DNA of 64,000 bases from Salvia splendens (GCF_004379255.2 NC_056053.1:22502188-22566187), one strand, 5' to 3'. Shown: positions 21,901 to 32,290, counted from the stretch's first letter. Translations and numbers: made by a program. The notes: generated from the sequence alone by a model not told the origin.

Positions 21901-22191
21901 GCCGAAGAAAGAAGAGAATTGGCGTGCATAAAAGCAGCCAAGTATAAGGAGCAAGTAGCCCGGTATTATAACCAAAGGGTGAAAAAGCTTCAATTTCAAG
22001 TGGGAGATCTCGTCTTGAGAAACAACGAAGTAAGCCGAGCAGAAAAGCTGGGCAAACTCGAACCCACATGGGAGGGTCCATATCGGGTGTCAGAAGTCCT
22101 CGGCAAAGGGTCTTATAAATTGACTCACATGTCAGGAGAACAAGTACCCCGAACATGGCACGTCTCCAACCTCAAGAAGTTCCACTTGTAA
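18928..22191 (+). CDS. Pol polyprotein of retrotransposon 2: RT, RNase H, second RNase H, integrase
   Basis: 1,087 residues, fully open. It carries YVDD (about 229), the RT-linked RNase H, a second archaeal-type RNase H starting GFVDGASNK (about 527), the HHCC zinc domain (about 747-790), and integrase catalytic residues in WGIDIVG (about 808), SDNGTQF (Asp 871) and NGQTEV (Glu 907). The last two are separated by 35 residues, the D,D35E spacing. A GPY/F module follows at about 1050. All catalytic residues I checked are present, so this copy could be autonomous. The ATG at 18928 may allow internal initiation, but the in-frame junction suggests it is normally made as Gag-Pol. Confidence 0.96.
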   Translation: MTEVIPEPNSMTVQLYEDDPSRTVKIGFAGTPLLREKTIQLLKEYKDVFAWSPLDMTGVPPEVITHRLNIDPSVRPIKQKQRLFAAERSQVIHDEVRQLLKADVLFEVKYPSWVANPVMIKKKEGGWRMCIDFTDLNKHCPKDCYPLPNIDKKVEALIGFEIFCFLDLYKGYHQVLMDEIDASKTAFITDFGIFAYKKMPFGLKNAGATYQRMVDKLFRHLIGKEVEVYVDDIVVKSKSTSEYEHNLKSTLNVLKKANLKLNPQKCTFFVDSGKFLGCWVSKDGLKANPSKVQVVQNMAMPKSIHDVQRLTGCLAALNRFLSQAAEKQLPFFTVLKKAPKFEWGAEQKKAFDELKSYLAELPILSAPTEAEVIFLYLAASDQTISAVLVREEGLKQLPIYFTSRALRGPETRYQPLEKIALALVNAARRLRPYFYAHKVCVLTDLPLRQVLTKPEASGRIAKWAIELGEHTIEYLPRKAIKGQALADFLAEAKFDQAIPVIAKQKNSASAELAQPLESEVEPPDCWSGFVDGASNKMGSGAGILLVAPDGHEVAYSLRFLFPTTNNEAEYEALLAGLQLAQSLLVKSLKVHCDSQVIVNHMLGTSEARDERMKKYLDKAQSISRSFSYFRIIRIPRAENSRADTLSKLASDPSSKAEELMHRSIDEAEVHSVSSSPNWMTPILQYLDQGQLPEDKREARKITCRALRYELHEGVLFRKSYLQPLLRCVGPEETDYILREVHEGSCGSHIGARALAKKVLRWGYYWPTMVQEAVQLVKKCTKCQIHANVPRMPQTDLYTMQSPWPFMQWGIDIVGPLPQAPRQMKFLIVAVDYFTKWVEAEPLATITSSKALDFVWKNIVCRFGIPHILISDNGTQFTDKTFKNWCQELNIQQRFTSVSHPQANGQTEVTNRILVKGLKARLEQAKGQWVENLPQVLWSYRTTPKTSNGETPYSLVYGTEAVIPVEIGVPSPRTLNFSSEMNDDGLRAELDLAEERRELACIKAAKYKEQVARYYNQRVKKLQFQVGDLVLRNNEVSRAEKLGKLEPTWEGPYRVSEVLGKGSYKLTHMSGEQVPRTWHVSNLKKFHL

Positions 22192-22437
22192 GAGACAAAG
22201 TCCGGTCAGTCTGTCTTGTGTCTAGTTCGGTCATAGGGGTACATGTTTTTATTTGTTTGTTTTTACTTGTACCTTTTACTTGTCGTTTTATAAAAAGTTT
22301 AAAGTTTTTTTTCTTTCATCTTTTTCATTTTTTCTCTATGTGTTTTGTCTCTATGTGCTTGTCGTCTCTTACAAATGGTACCAAGGTATATCGTTCTTTA
22401 AAGACTGATCCCCTTTTTAGATCGATTATAAAAGACT

Positions 22438-23030
22438 ATTGTGAGTCCAAGCTTCTAGGGAGGATATAAGACCACAATTCAGCTTAACAAGCAGTCCGTC
22501 TGAAACGAACTGCAATAAGCCAACGATTGTGAGTCCAAGCTTCCAAGGAGGATACAAGACCGCAATTCAGCTTAATAAGCACTTCGTCTGAAACGAACTG
22601 CAATAAGGGAAAGTCCGATCCACGCGATAAACCTCGCCGAATTAGGACGACCAAGTTCGGTCAAAGAAGTTTACCTCATAAGACCGGGGACGACCACGTC
22701 TAGTCAAAGAGGTTTACTGCATAAGACCACTTCGGTTAACTGGGAAAGTCCGATCCACGCGATAAAACCCGCCGAATTAGGACAAGGGAAAGTTCGATCC
22801 CGGCGGCAAATCGCCAAATTAGAACACAAACCAAGTCCGGTCAAAGATGTTTATTTCATCAGACCAAAGACGAGTCCGGTCAAAGATGTTTATTTCATCA
22901 GACCAAAGACGAGTCCGGTCAAAGATGTTTATTTCATCAGACCAAAGACGAGTCCGGTCAAAGAAGTTTACTTCATAAGACCAAGGACCAAGTCCGGTCA
23001 AAGAAGTTTACTTCATAAGACCGAGGACAA
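22438..23030 (+). repeat. 3' repeat region of retrotransposon 2 with 39-bp minisatellite
   Basis: Two ~87-bp units start at 22438 and 22525 and are homologous to those in retrotransposon 1. Five units of 39-40 bp then start at 22834, 22873, 22912, 22951 and 22991, each opening AGTCCGGTCAAAGA and containing TTCATMAGACC. Diverged single units occur near 22654 and 22699. On the reverse strand the array gives a repetitive 60-residue open frame, which I do not regard as a gene. Confidence 0.85.
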
Positions 23031-23163
23031 GTACGATGAAATTTTTTCGCTAAGCTGTAAATACAGTGTTAGAAGCGAAAACAAAATTTCATTTTTCAAA
23101 TCTTGTTCGGCATACAACTCCGCTACCCTACAAAATGGCGTTACGCTATTACAAAGGACTATT

Positions 23164-26010
23164 CTACTGTCCAGGGTTGCTGAAGTTAAGCCACCTATCT
23201 GCAAAATCCTCTGGAAGCCGAGTTCGGTTGTTCCGAGCAGATGAAGAATAAGCAGGTCGACGAGATGCTATCCTCGACCCAACGCCTCTTCCCCGAGCCC
23301 GAGAAGTCCTAACACCTCGGCGATGAAGAGTCTCTGCGATAAGCATCTGCTGATCTTGCTCGCTCATAGTCACAACTCCTCGGCGAATTTCAGTCCGTCC
23401 CTGTCTTGACGATTCCGGTTGCTCCTGAGCCCGTTCTCGTCTTGACGTTTCCGGCTGTTCCGGAGTTCGTTGTTGACTGGGAGTAGGATTTTGAACAAGG
23501 GAACCAGAGGTTTGATCTGGAGTGCGAGCATCTGTTGGCACGATATGCCGAAGGAATCTTTCTATGGAGGGGCGCCGAGAAAGAACAATGTTGTACCGAG
23601 AAGCCCAGCGCCGCAATGATTTCACAACTTGTTGGCAAGCCGAGCTCTCCAGCGCATTGTTCCTCCGGAGTACATGATATTCCTCCCACAGTTCGTCAAC
23701 TCGACTCTGAACATCTGATATGGTCACTCCCCCGCGCACACGGATGTAATCCTCGTACGCAGTCCTCTCAGCAATGGTCGTATTCAGCTCGGCCTCCAGA
23801 TCCTTCTTATCGGACTCTAAGTCCTTATTATCGGCCTCCAGCTTCACTAAACGAGCCAGAAGCTCGTCATTCTTCGTCTGATCGGCTATAGCTCTTTTCT
23901 CAGCTTCGTCTAAAGCCGAAGAGTACAGCCGTTTCCAGTGAAGTATCTCCATCTCCTTGAGTACAAAGCAGCTATATTAGTTCGGCAGCTGTACCGAGCA
24001 GATAGTAAAATACAACAGGAATAAAGGCGAGTACGAAAAGCTATACGAAGACAAGTGTAGAGAATTTTTCATTCACAAGGAAAATTTTTACACTAAGAGG
24101 GCTTCAAGGCCATTTTACAAGGAAGAAACTAGACTAAGAGAAGGGAGACGAAATCATACTCCACCAGCTTCGTCTCCGGCTCCTTGGTCTGGTTCAGCTT
24201 CTTTCTCCTGAGCTACCTCAGCCTCGGCCTCGCCTCCTGCCGGCCTCGCCTCCGCCTCCTGATCGGCTTCCTTCTCCGGATGCCCGGCCCGCTCGACTTC
24301 GGCCTCCAGCTCCAGCGGCTCGGCCTCACCCTCTCCGTTGTAAGTCGAAGCGGGTGAAACGGGTCCCACGGAGGCAAAGATAGCCTCCAGGTTCTCGTCC
24401 CGATCAGCTCGACAACTCCGGACTCGGTCTGCAGAAAGCAGGACCGAGGATGAAGCGAGCTCCTCAAGGAGCGGCAGATTCTGAAGCCGAGCTGCTATCT
24501 CTCGGCTGTACAGAGGCAGCACGACGTCGGCCCCCTGCTCGCCCTTATCGGCAATTAGCCTTACCAGACTACCGACAAAGGCCGAGAACTGGCTGCTCAA
24601 AAAGAGTTTCTCCGTGTAAACACGGAGAGCCTCCCCCTGGGCAGCCACGGCGGCAGCATCCCTCCGTTTCGTCTGCTCTCGCTGGATGACGAGCTGGTTT
24701 TTGGCAAACTGAGCTTCATCCTGGGCCGAAATCCTAGCAGCTCTGGCTTTCTCAAAGTTAGCCTCAGCCTGTTCGGCCCGATGACAAGCAGCCGCCAACT
24801 TCCTCTGCATCTCAGCATAGTCATTGGACGCTTTGGAGAGTTCGACGGCGACGAGCTTGGAGAGCATATCGTTCCTCTGAAAATGGATAAAGAAAAAAGT
24901 CAACAAAGGGGCCACAAAAAATACAGGAAAAAAGCAAGGCCAGAAAATCAAGAAGAGAATTCACCTCGGCGAAGTCCGTGGGCCATAAAAACGGCTCACA
25001 GATATGTTCCGAAGGAGGCGCCAAGACCACATCTTTCTCTGGCGCTCTCGGGGGCTTCTGGGCCTTCCCCTTCCCCTTTGCCGAAGTCGACTCCGGCTTC
25101 TTCGGATCCGAAGAGGTTTTTTGCCTTTTCGGAGTCCTCTCGGCATCAGACGCCGAGCTGGTGGTTTTCGGCCTCTCCGGCTCCTTGGACTCCGAAGATT
25201 TGCGGCTAGCCTTATTCAGCATGTACACTGCCAAAAAGCAAGAAAGCAAAGTCAGATTTTCTTCGTTAAAGCAGTAGAGCATAAAGATAAAAAGAAATCC
25301 TCACCCTCGGCCTCTTCGTCCGAAGACGAGATGTCGAACACGACGTCGCCCTTGACGAGCTCAGACTCCGTGTATTGTTTCCTAACTATGGGAATCTTGT
25401 TGAGCTCGCCATCGAGCTCGTCCAACGGTTCAGGCCGAGGATGACGGATAACGGACTCCGGCCCTCTCCAGGGAAAACTAGGAGCCGCGGTCCTATCATA
25501 GTAGAAGAAGCGATTTTGCCACTTCGGCCACTTCGTTTTACAAAAGGCCCTAAAGGGCTGTAAAGGGATCAAGTAAAACCAAGACCCCTTCCTCTTAAAT
25601 TGAAAGAATTTAAGGATCGCCTTCAAAGACAAATCCCTTCCTAACCTACGGAGTTCGGCAGCGAAGGCCGACAAGTGCCTCCAAGAGTTCGGAGTCACTT
25701 GGCCTAAAGGAAGCTGAAAAAAATCTAGTAAATCTATAAAGGCAGAAGGGAGGGGGAAACGAAGCCCGCATTCTAAGCAGGCCTCGTACACGGTGGCGTA
25801 CCCCTCCGGCGGGGAGTCAGCCCTATGATCACCGTCAGGTACCACCGCCTTCCCCCCAGGAAAAAAGTATTTTTCGGGTAGGGATATCACAGTATCCTTA
25901 CTCAAAATACTATGGAAATACTCTACGGTCTTCTCCCCGGACTCTTTCCGGCCAGAAGACCCCTTATCCCCTTTCCTACCGCTACCCGACTCCGAAGAAA
26001 TAGAAGCCAT
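23164..26010 (-). CDS. Antisense gene in retrotransposon 2 (PF04195-like N-terminus, coiled coils)
   Basis: Spliced gene opposite to gag-pol. Exons: 25305-26010, 24965-25227, 24160-24876, 23164-23955. Introns are GT-AG and phases agree (706, 263, 717, 792 nt; about 825 residues). The start MASISSESG at 26010 opens the first exon. Exon 1 resembles the 'putative gypsy type transposon' domain (PF04195), for example FPLPSAFIDLLDFFQLPLGQ then TPNSWRHLSAFAAELRRLG. Exon 2 is Lys/Ser-rich and nuclear-signal-like (KRQKTSSDPKK). Exon 3 is coiled coil with a Glu-rich acidic tail. Exon 4 has a second coiled coil and an Arg-rich end (RTSRARGRGVGSR). The function is unknown. The last intron (23956-24159) is the least certain; without it exon 3 ends at a stop at 24154-24156. 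This gene is absent from retrotransposon 1. Confidence 0.8.
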
Positions 26011-26255
26011 TTTTCTTACTTTTTGAAGGTGAAGAAAGTCTGAAGAAGCTCTTGAAAGCGGAAGAAAATTTCTCGAGAAAGAGAGAGTATAGAAGACGCA
26101 ACAGCAAAAGTGTGCAAATGAGGAAGAAAGAGCATATTTATCAGATTCGGGAAAGATTTCGAGATCGTTGCGCCGTTTCGAATCCCACCTTTTCAGGATT
26201 CAACGGCCGGATTTTACTGTCGCATTTAATGCAGGCACGCGCAAGGCACGTCCCC

Positions 26256-26263
26256 TGACGTCA
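26256..26263. promoter_or_regulatory. TGACGTCA palindrome upstream of the antisense gene
   Basis: A perfect CRE/TGACG-type bZIP site lies about 245 bp upstream of the antisense ATG and about 80 bp before the 3' LTR. A role as its promoter element is an inference; an AT-rich GATAAATATG-like stretch near 26130-26140 on the minus strand could serve as TATA. Confidence 0.4.
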
Positions 26264-26327
26264 GCCTCCCCCTTACCATTATCCAGAATGCCGAAGTGAC
26301 TCACCTCGCCGAAGTGATTCACTTCGC

Positions 26328-26343
26328 TTTTCGGGGGGGGTAG
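26328..26343 (+). promoter_or_regulatory. Polypurine tract region of retrotransposon 2
   Basis: The G run in CGCTTTTCGGGGGGGGTAG directly precedes the 3' LTR, as in retrotransposon 1; the preceding ~30 bp are also conserved. Confidence 0.7.
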
Positions 26344-26941
26344 TGATGGGGTACGAACTAAACCCTAATGGCAAGCCCAATAACAGTGACGGCCCATCAG
26401 CCCAGAGCCCAAGAAAGAGTATCTGTTCGGCACCAAAGAGTTCGGCACGACCAAAGAGTTCGGACTCAGCCTACAGCTCGGTAAAAGCCGACCAGTCAAG
26501 CTCTCCTCTCAGATCGGCAAGAGCTGATCGGTAAAGTCCAGCAGTTCGGTCTCAGCATTCGACCGAACTAGGAGTTAGTGGACTCATGAAAGGCCTCCAC
26601 GACCTCCGCTATACCCACGATCTATTTAGTGGTACGAAGCAGTTATTGAGCAGTTATTGCTCACCCACGATCTTGTTAGTGGGGCTGCAAACCACGACCT
26701 TAGTTCAATGTATAAATAGAACTTAGATCAGATAGAAAAGGGTTAAGCTCTCTAGAGATAAAATACCATATAGCAAGTCTGTGTTGTAAGCTGTAATCCC
26801 AGATCAAGCAATACAATCTTGCCCTCCCTTCTTCCCGTGGACGTAGATTTACTTCAGTAAATCGAACCACGTAAATTCTTTGTGTCGTAATCTTCATTCT
26901 CTACCAGCATTTACTAACATCAGAAATTCGCGGATCCATCA
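26344..26941 (+). repeat. 3' LTR of retrotransposon 2
   Basis: 598 bp, apparently identical to the 5' LTR, and followed by the GTCAC duplication. Confidence 0.96.
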
Positions 26942-26946
26942 GTCAC

Positions 26947-27491
26947 ATAAAGTAAATCACCTCGGAATTGTTCATTAACCATCTAACTAATCAAGGTTAT
27001 GACTAAATCTCTGTTTCACACCTTAATTTAAATTATCCCATCCCAATTCATAAATCGGAAGACAAAAGCGAGTAATTACAAATATTATTTCTTGTGTTAA
27101 GTACACCTGTAATCTTAATTAATTTAAAGACACACAAAATTTCAATGTCATGCATAAAAGTATGTGATTTTTTTAATTTTATTTTGAAATCACAATTAGC
27201 TGAAATTTGTGTGTGTTTAATTTGCAAAGTCAATAAAGATCTGGATTAGGAATATGACTATGTGAACTACCACCACTTGGATCAAATTTAATAATTCGAG
27301 ACATAGTTTTCTTGTTTATGTTGGATGGTAGTCATTTTCAGGATATGTATGTGCAACCTTTTCGTCTACAATTTCTTTATCTCTTTCCTATTATATCTAT
27401 ATTAATGGTTGTGCTAGTCAATATTTCCATGATTTATTTGATAAATTTTGTAGGTTTTTTAAGGCACATAACATAACATCTAAATCAAATG
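26947..27491. other. AT-rich intergenic DNA
   Basis: Host sequence continuing from the far side of the retrotransposon insertion. No gene or element termini seen. Confidence 0.6.
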
Positions 27492-28275
27492 TAGGGTTGG
27501 GAACATTAATTAATCAAATCCGGGGTGGAGATTCAGTCGGTTAACTGAATCCCATTTTTTTCTAAAATCTAGAACCGGAACCGCACCCTTTGCCGGTTCG
27601 TTTCCTTGAGAAACTGATCGGTCCTAACCGACAGGTTCTTCGGTTCCACCAAAGGAACCGAATGAAAGAACATCGGCGTGGAGAGTTGGACGGCAACCTC
27701 GTCGGAGAGAGCAGCGGTGTGGAGAGGGCAACGGCCTCATCATCCCCGGCGCGAGAGAGAGCAGCGCAACGAGGAGAAAGCAGCAGCCTCATCGTCGTCG
27801 GTGTGGGAGAGAGCAACGGTGTCGACGTGCTAAGAGAATTTAGATGAGAGAGGAAGATAAGTCAATGTACCTATATCATTATGGGATATTTACTAATGCT
27901 CCATATTTATCTAATACGTTAAGTTCTAAATTTTAATAAACAAAGTAATCTCTCTGATTTGTGTATTCTCTTGTCTAAAATGCATACAAATGATAGAGAC
28001 ATAGAGTTTGGTTTCTATCAAAGTTCTCTGAAACTTGAAAGATAGAGTTTATTAAATTAAAATGAATCTATAAAAAATCAAAATTAAACACACTAATCGG
28101 TTTTTTGGTTCTAACCTTTCAGTTCTCGGTTAGAACCGAGAACCGCCTAAATCCTAATCCCACTAACCGGGACCGAACCTTAACCTTATTTTTCAGTTCT
28201 CGGTTAACCGATAACCGAAAAAATAAGGTTTAGTTCTCGGTTAACCAAGAACCGAGAACCGTTTCCCCACCCCTA
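27492..28275. mobile_element. Non-autonomous hAT-like element
   Basis: The left end TAGGGTTGGGAAC and the reverse complement of the right end TAGGGGTGGGGAAACGG form hAT-type inverted repeats. The 8-bp flanks ATCAAATG (27484-27491) and TTCAAAAG (28276-28283) match at 6 of 8, the length expected for hAT. Subterminal regions repeat GGTTCTCGGTTAACCGA-type words in both orientations. A GC-rich core (about 27590-27850) contains GAGAGAGCAGC repeats and no recognisable protein. Confidence 0.7.
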
Positions 28276-28897
28276 TTCAAAAGTCAGATACTAATCACAC
28301 GACTTTACTTCCACCAAATATCTCCAATTGGATATATTACCAACGTTATCAGTATTTTTTTTTATTTTTTGGAGTCGTATAATTTTGTTTAAGTTGAGTT
28401 TATGTAATCTATTTGTCTTAATTTCTATTGATATTTTCTTTATTGACGATAAAACGCAACATAAATATTAGTAAGACATTTTTCTTTGATTCAGCATATT
28501 GAAAATTGGAGTTACTAGGAAATAAATGAGAGACCATTATTAATTGGAATGAGAAAAAAATGTTAACATCACATTATTAAAAAAGTTTGGGAAAGAAATT
28601 GGGTCTTGGTCATGGTCCAAATTAATGGAACAATTTTTCTACATGTCAATAGCACGCAAAAGCATTGGACAAGTCTTGGAAAATGGGAAAAGGGTAATGA
28701 AATGCTCTTTTTCCACTGCTGCACTGCCCTATTTCCTCTACTATAATCTTCTTCCTTAATTACATGCAAAATATGATTTGGAAAATGTGATGTGATTTTT
28801 TTAGTTGATCATACATAAGTAAATGTTAATTATATACGTTGAATCCATAAAACCCATGACATGCACTGTACTGTTGCAGAGGCAAGTACTAATACAC
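28276..28897. other. AT-rich intergenic DNA
   Basis: No gene or element recognised. Confidence 0.5.
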
Positions 28898-28899
28898 TA

Positions 28900-29098
28900 C
28901 TCTCTCAGTATCAGTCTCAATTAAAATGATTCCTTTATTTTTTTACATATATAGAGGAGATAAAATAATATAGATGAGATTCTTTTCTACATTATTCTCT
29001 TTTTTATTTTAATTTTTTTTACTTTAAATATTTATTGTTATATTTTCTAAACGAGTGCGGAAAAATGAGTTATCTTAACTAGGACAGGATAGAGGGAG
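28900..29098. mobile_element. Stowaway-like MITE
   Basis: 199 bp, starting CTCTCTCAGTATC and ending GATAGAGGGAG, flanked by TA on both sides (28898-28899, 29099-29100). Termini and TA target fit Tc1/Mariner Stowaway elements, though the inverted repeats are imperfect. Confidence 0.65.
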
Positions 29099-29719
29099 TA
29101 CCAAAAAGGGTTTGCAAATAATTTCGAATTAATTGAAGCAATAGAGATGGCATAATTATCGGAGATTAAGTGACATATTTCTATAAAGTGAGTGGGAGAG
29201 AGCAAAAAGGAGAAAGATAATGGAGCATGTGAAATATAGATGAATTTTCAGCTACATGTTTTCTCCTATATATTGCTTTTTTGTAGTGTGCAAAGAGAAA
29301 AAGATAAGTCCCCACACAATCAGAGATTTACTTGAGTATATATTTATGTAATATGTATGACTATCCTTTTGAGGGGATTCCTTCTTGAATATCCTCTTTT
29401 AATTTCAATATTGGTCATGATATAGTATTATGTTATGTGTGAAATATTTTGTGTGTTCAGATTCTTGGATTGGAGCTCAGATGTTGAAATTACTAACATT
29501 TTGTGCTTATTTTTCAAGATTATACTAAAGTCTCACAAATTTATAGTAATATAACACCCCCAATTTTCAGCGTTTTTCATAAAAGACAAAGATCAATAGT
29601 GTTTAATATATCACCAATTTTTAGCGTTCAAAAATTATTAGGGACTCTCAATGTATTTAAGAAAATGTCTTTAACTTCAATTATTTTTCATAAATATCAC
29701 TCACAAACACATGCACTAC

Positions 29720-30470
29720 GTGTATGACTCGAACTCGAGACTTTTGGCCTTAGGTTGAAATCAACCACTATAGCTAGGGGTGTCGAAACGGGTACCCGTA
29801 CCTGTTTGTAGCCAAAATCTTTGTCCCGTTACCTGACCCGCATAATGACGACGGGTACCCGCCTGTCGGGTACGGGTATCCATACCCGACAGGCAGGTAT
29901 CCGTACCCGACCCGTTTAAAATATATTCATCACGTTGGCTTTATATCTGAATATGGTCACACAATCTGAATAATAGCCTTACGTGTTATAATTCTAAAAC
30001 TCATCCCCAAATACTTGCCACCTAAATCTATATTTTAATAATTTCCAACGCAGTTTCTTAGGAATTGGGGCAGCAATCTGGAAGTTATTGACTTGAGCCC
30101 TTACCTTCTTCGCGGCAGGGGTCGGCGACTGATGTGGGTGGTGGCGGGCGGCGGGTGCGGGTGGCGGCGGGTGGCGGCGCGGGTGTGAAGAGCACACAAT
30201 TTAGGGTAATGGACAAAAGACTTAAACGATATTAATTAAAAATTTTAATACAATATTTATATTTAAACGAGAAGCGGGTGTCGGGTATACCCGTTCGGGT
30301 ATCGGGTATACCCGATACCCGCAAAAACCTGAAACTCAATACCCGTACCCGTTCCCACTTATGTCGGGTAGCGGGTACCCGAAACCCGACGGGTAACGGG
30401 TCGGGTGTGCGGGTACCCAATACCCACTACCCGTTTCGACACCCATAGACTATACCACTAGACCAACTCA
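29720..30470 (-). mobile_element. tRNA-derived SINE-like head split by an hAT-like insertion
   Basis: On the minus strand an A-box-like TGGTCTAGTGG (30455-30465) and a B-box-like GTTCGAGTC (29726-29734) are separated by the 673-bp element at 29775-30447. Removing it and one target duplication leaves about 50 nt between the boxes, as expected for a tRNA-derived Pol III promoter. A second diverged A-box-like TTGATCTAGTGG lies just upstream on the minus strand. The 3' end of the SINE is not defined. Confidence 0.5.
29775..30447. mobile_element. Non-autonomous hAT-like element with GGGTACCCG repeats
   Basis: The left end TAGGGGTGTCGAAACGGGTA and the reverse complement of the right end TATGGGTGTCGAAACGGGTA are near-perfect inverted repeats of about 20 bp. 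Flanks share ACTATA (29767-29772 and 30449-30454), consistent with an imperfect 8-bp duplication. Subterminal regions are full of GGGTACCCG and CGGGTATACCCG words. Open frames inside are low-complexity shadows. Confidence 0.7.
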
Positions 30471-30755
30471 CTCTACCACTAGATCAATCCGAGATTTTTG
30501 ACCTTAGGCATCTTTTGACGATTTTATGCCTATGTTTTTTTTAGAGTTGACAATTGATTTGCCTTACGTTTTTGCCCTCCGTTTCAAACTAATTTAGTAG
30601 TAGTAGTACTACATTTTAATTAATAGTCATGTCCATATCCACAACTGAATTAAGTACTTTTTAATTAATAGTCATGTACCTACTCAATATAATTAGTCAA
30701 TGAGATGGTAAAAATTGAAGTACTGTGCTAATATAAACATAAAACATATACTCTA

Positions 30756-30905
30756 GCCCTCCGTCCACGAAAAGTAGGACACTTTCATTTTCTGCACTCG
30801 TTTTGAAAAAATGATAATAAATTGTTAAAGTGAAGAGAAAGAAGAGTAAGAGGGAGAATAATATAGACAAGAGACTACTCTACATTATTCTCTCTCGTAC
30901 TTTAC
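30756..30905. mobile_element. Truncated Stowaway-like fragment
   Basis: Begins CCCTCCGTCCACGAAAAGTAGGAC, the common start of plant Stowaway MITEs, and runs through the usual AGAGTAAGAGGGAGAATAA-type core. No matching right terminus was found. Confidence 0.4.
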
Positions 30906-32115
30906 GTAGTTATAAATGAACTTTCGAACCCTATTACTCTGATGAACCATTAAATAAGACCATACGATTAAAAATTTATCTTGAAATTAAATAACGAAAC
31001 TATAGTACTAGTATATATACTAGTACTCCTAATTAAAAAGAATATTCACTTGATTTTAGGGGATCTATTAGAATATAAACCTCAAATCAAAACACACCAA
31101 ACTTAAGTTGGTAACGGTCTATTCATCAAGTTGTGCTTTTTACATTATAGTTTATCCAATTATGGCTAGACTAGTTAGTGATCTCCAAGTCAACTTTATG
31201 AACATACAGAAATAACATGAAAAATTTTAAATCAAATTTAAATCAATCGAATAGTAAAGCATGTGACATGGGCCAAATTGTACTTTCCATATATAGCATA
31301 TTGTGGCCACCTATATGGATTATGAAGTACAATTCATGGTTTGTAAAAATGACAAAGTTAGTAAATATAATGTTATTAGTGTTCATATAATTGAACATGT
31401 ATATTTAATTATACTTTATAAATATTTTGACACATAGGACTGAGACGTTATATTATTTTCCAAATGCCTTTTTAATTTGTGATGAGTGGAGTTCACCAGT
31501 ATCCACTTTATATTTTACTTTATTTTTCTCTATATAATATCCAAAAAGTATACTCTGGATATATTTTACTTTATTTTTCTCTATGTATTGTCCAAGTAAG
31601 GAGTACTAAATAAGTTCACACGCATCATAATATTCCAATATATTTCAATTTCTAGTAAATTCATTTATCATAATCTTCTTGTGCACGGATTTGGAACTAA
31701 TTATGCCGGGACTGCCATACTGCTTTTGATTAAGTCTTGTTGGTTTTGAATTCTTCATCGAATTGACTCATTAGAAATTCTATAATTATTATTTCAATTA
31801 TTTTTATTTTTAATAAAAAAAATTATACTCCATTTTAGTATTCCATTATTTTATGGGATTGAATAACTAGATTTAAATCTTGTAAATTAGGTTTATTCAT
31901 GCAATATCGGCTTTATGAAGGAGAAAAAGATTATACTACTATTTTTTATATATGGAAGGTCGCAAGTTATATAAAGTAGTAATAGAAAATATCATCTAAG
32001 TAAAGTAGGATTAAATAAAATGTTATACAGTGCGATAAAGATAACATCCTTTTATCTATTGACGTTTTTATAGTACCGTGTTTGTTTTTTTAATCTATTT
32101 GGTGACATGACTTTA
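30906..32115. other. AT-rich intergenic DNA
   Basis: No gene seen. A ~25-bp word (TATTTTACTTTATTTTTCTC) occurs twice about 50 bp apart near 31510 and 31560. Confidence 0.5.
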
Positions 32116-32290
32116 TCTATACATATATAAAGGTTGAGTTTTGGCCATATTTTGATATATTTAAAAGTTATGGGATAAATTTGAATATTTATAAAATACT
32201 ATGTAGTAATAGTTATAGAGTGGAATTTGTATGTGGCCGTTATAGTTATAATTTCGTCCCTTTATGTTTATGAAATTATATTAATGTGGC

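Larger units (their letters stand above)
16142..26941 (+). mobile_element. LTR retrotransposon 2, Ty3/Gypsy, Tat lineage, intact, with antisense gene
   Basis: The 10.8-kb element has two 598-bp LTRs that look identical and a perfect 5-bp target duplication GTCAC (16137-16141, 26942-26946). Order: LTR, PBS, gag-protease, UAG, pol, 39-bp minisatellite, a four-exon gene on the opposite strand, a G-rich tract, LTR. All coding frames are open. Gag and Pol are close to those of retrotransposon 1, but LTR length and the 3' half differ, so these are related subfamilies rather than copies of one insertion. Antisense extra genes between pol and the 3' LTR are known for the Tat lineage. Confidence 0.97.

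Noticed and set aside
22819..23001. Repetitive 60-residue minus frame (FDRTRLWSDEIN repeats)
   Set aside because: It is the 39-bp minisatellite read on the reverse strand; the unit length, divisible by 3, keeps it open.
23535..23891. Plus-strand 118-codon frame opposite antisense exon 4
   Set aside because: Shadow; the antisense strand has the coiled-coil protein with matching splice phases.
30232..30420. 62-codon frame MGTRTPDPLPVG in an hAT-like element
   Set aside because: Product of the GGGTACCCG/CGGGTAT simple words in the element termini.
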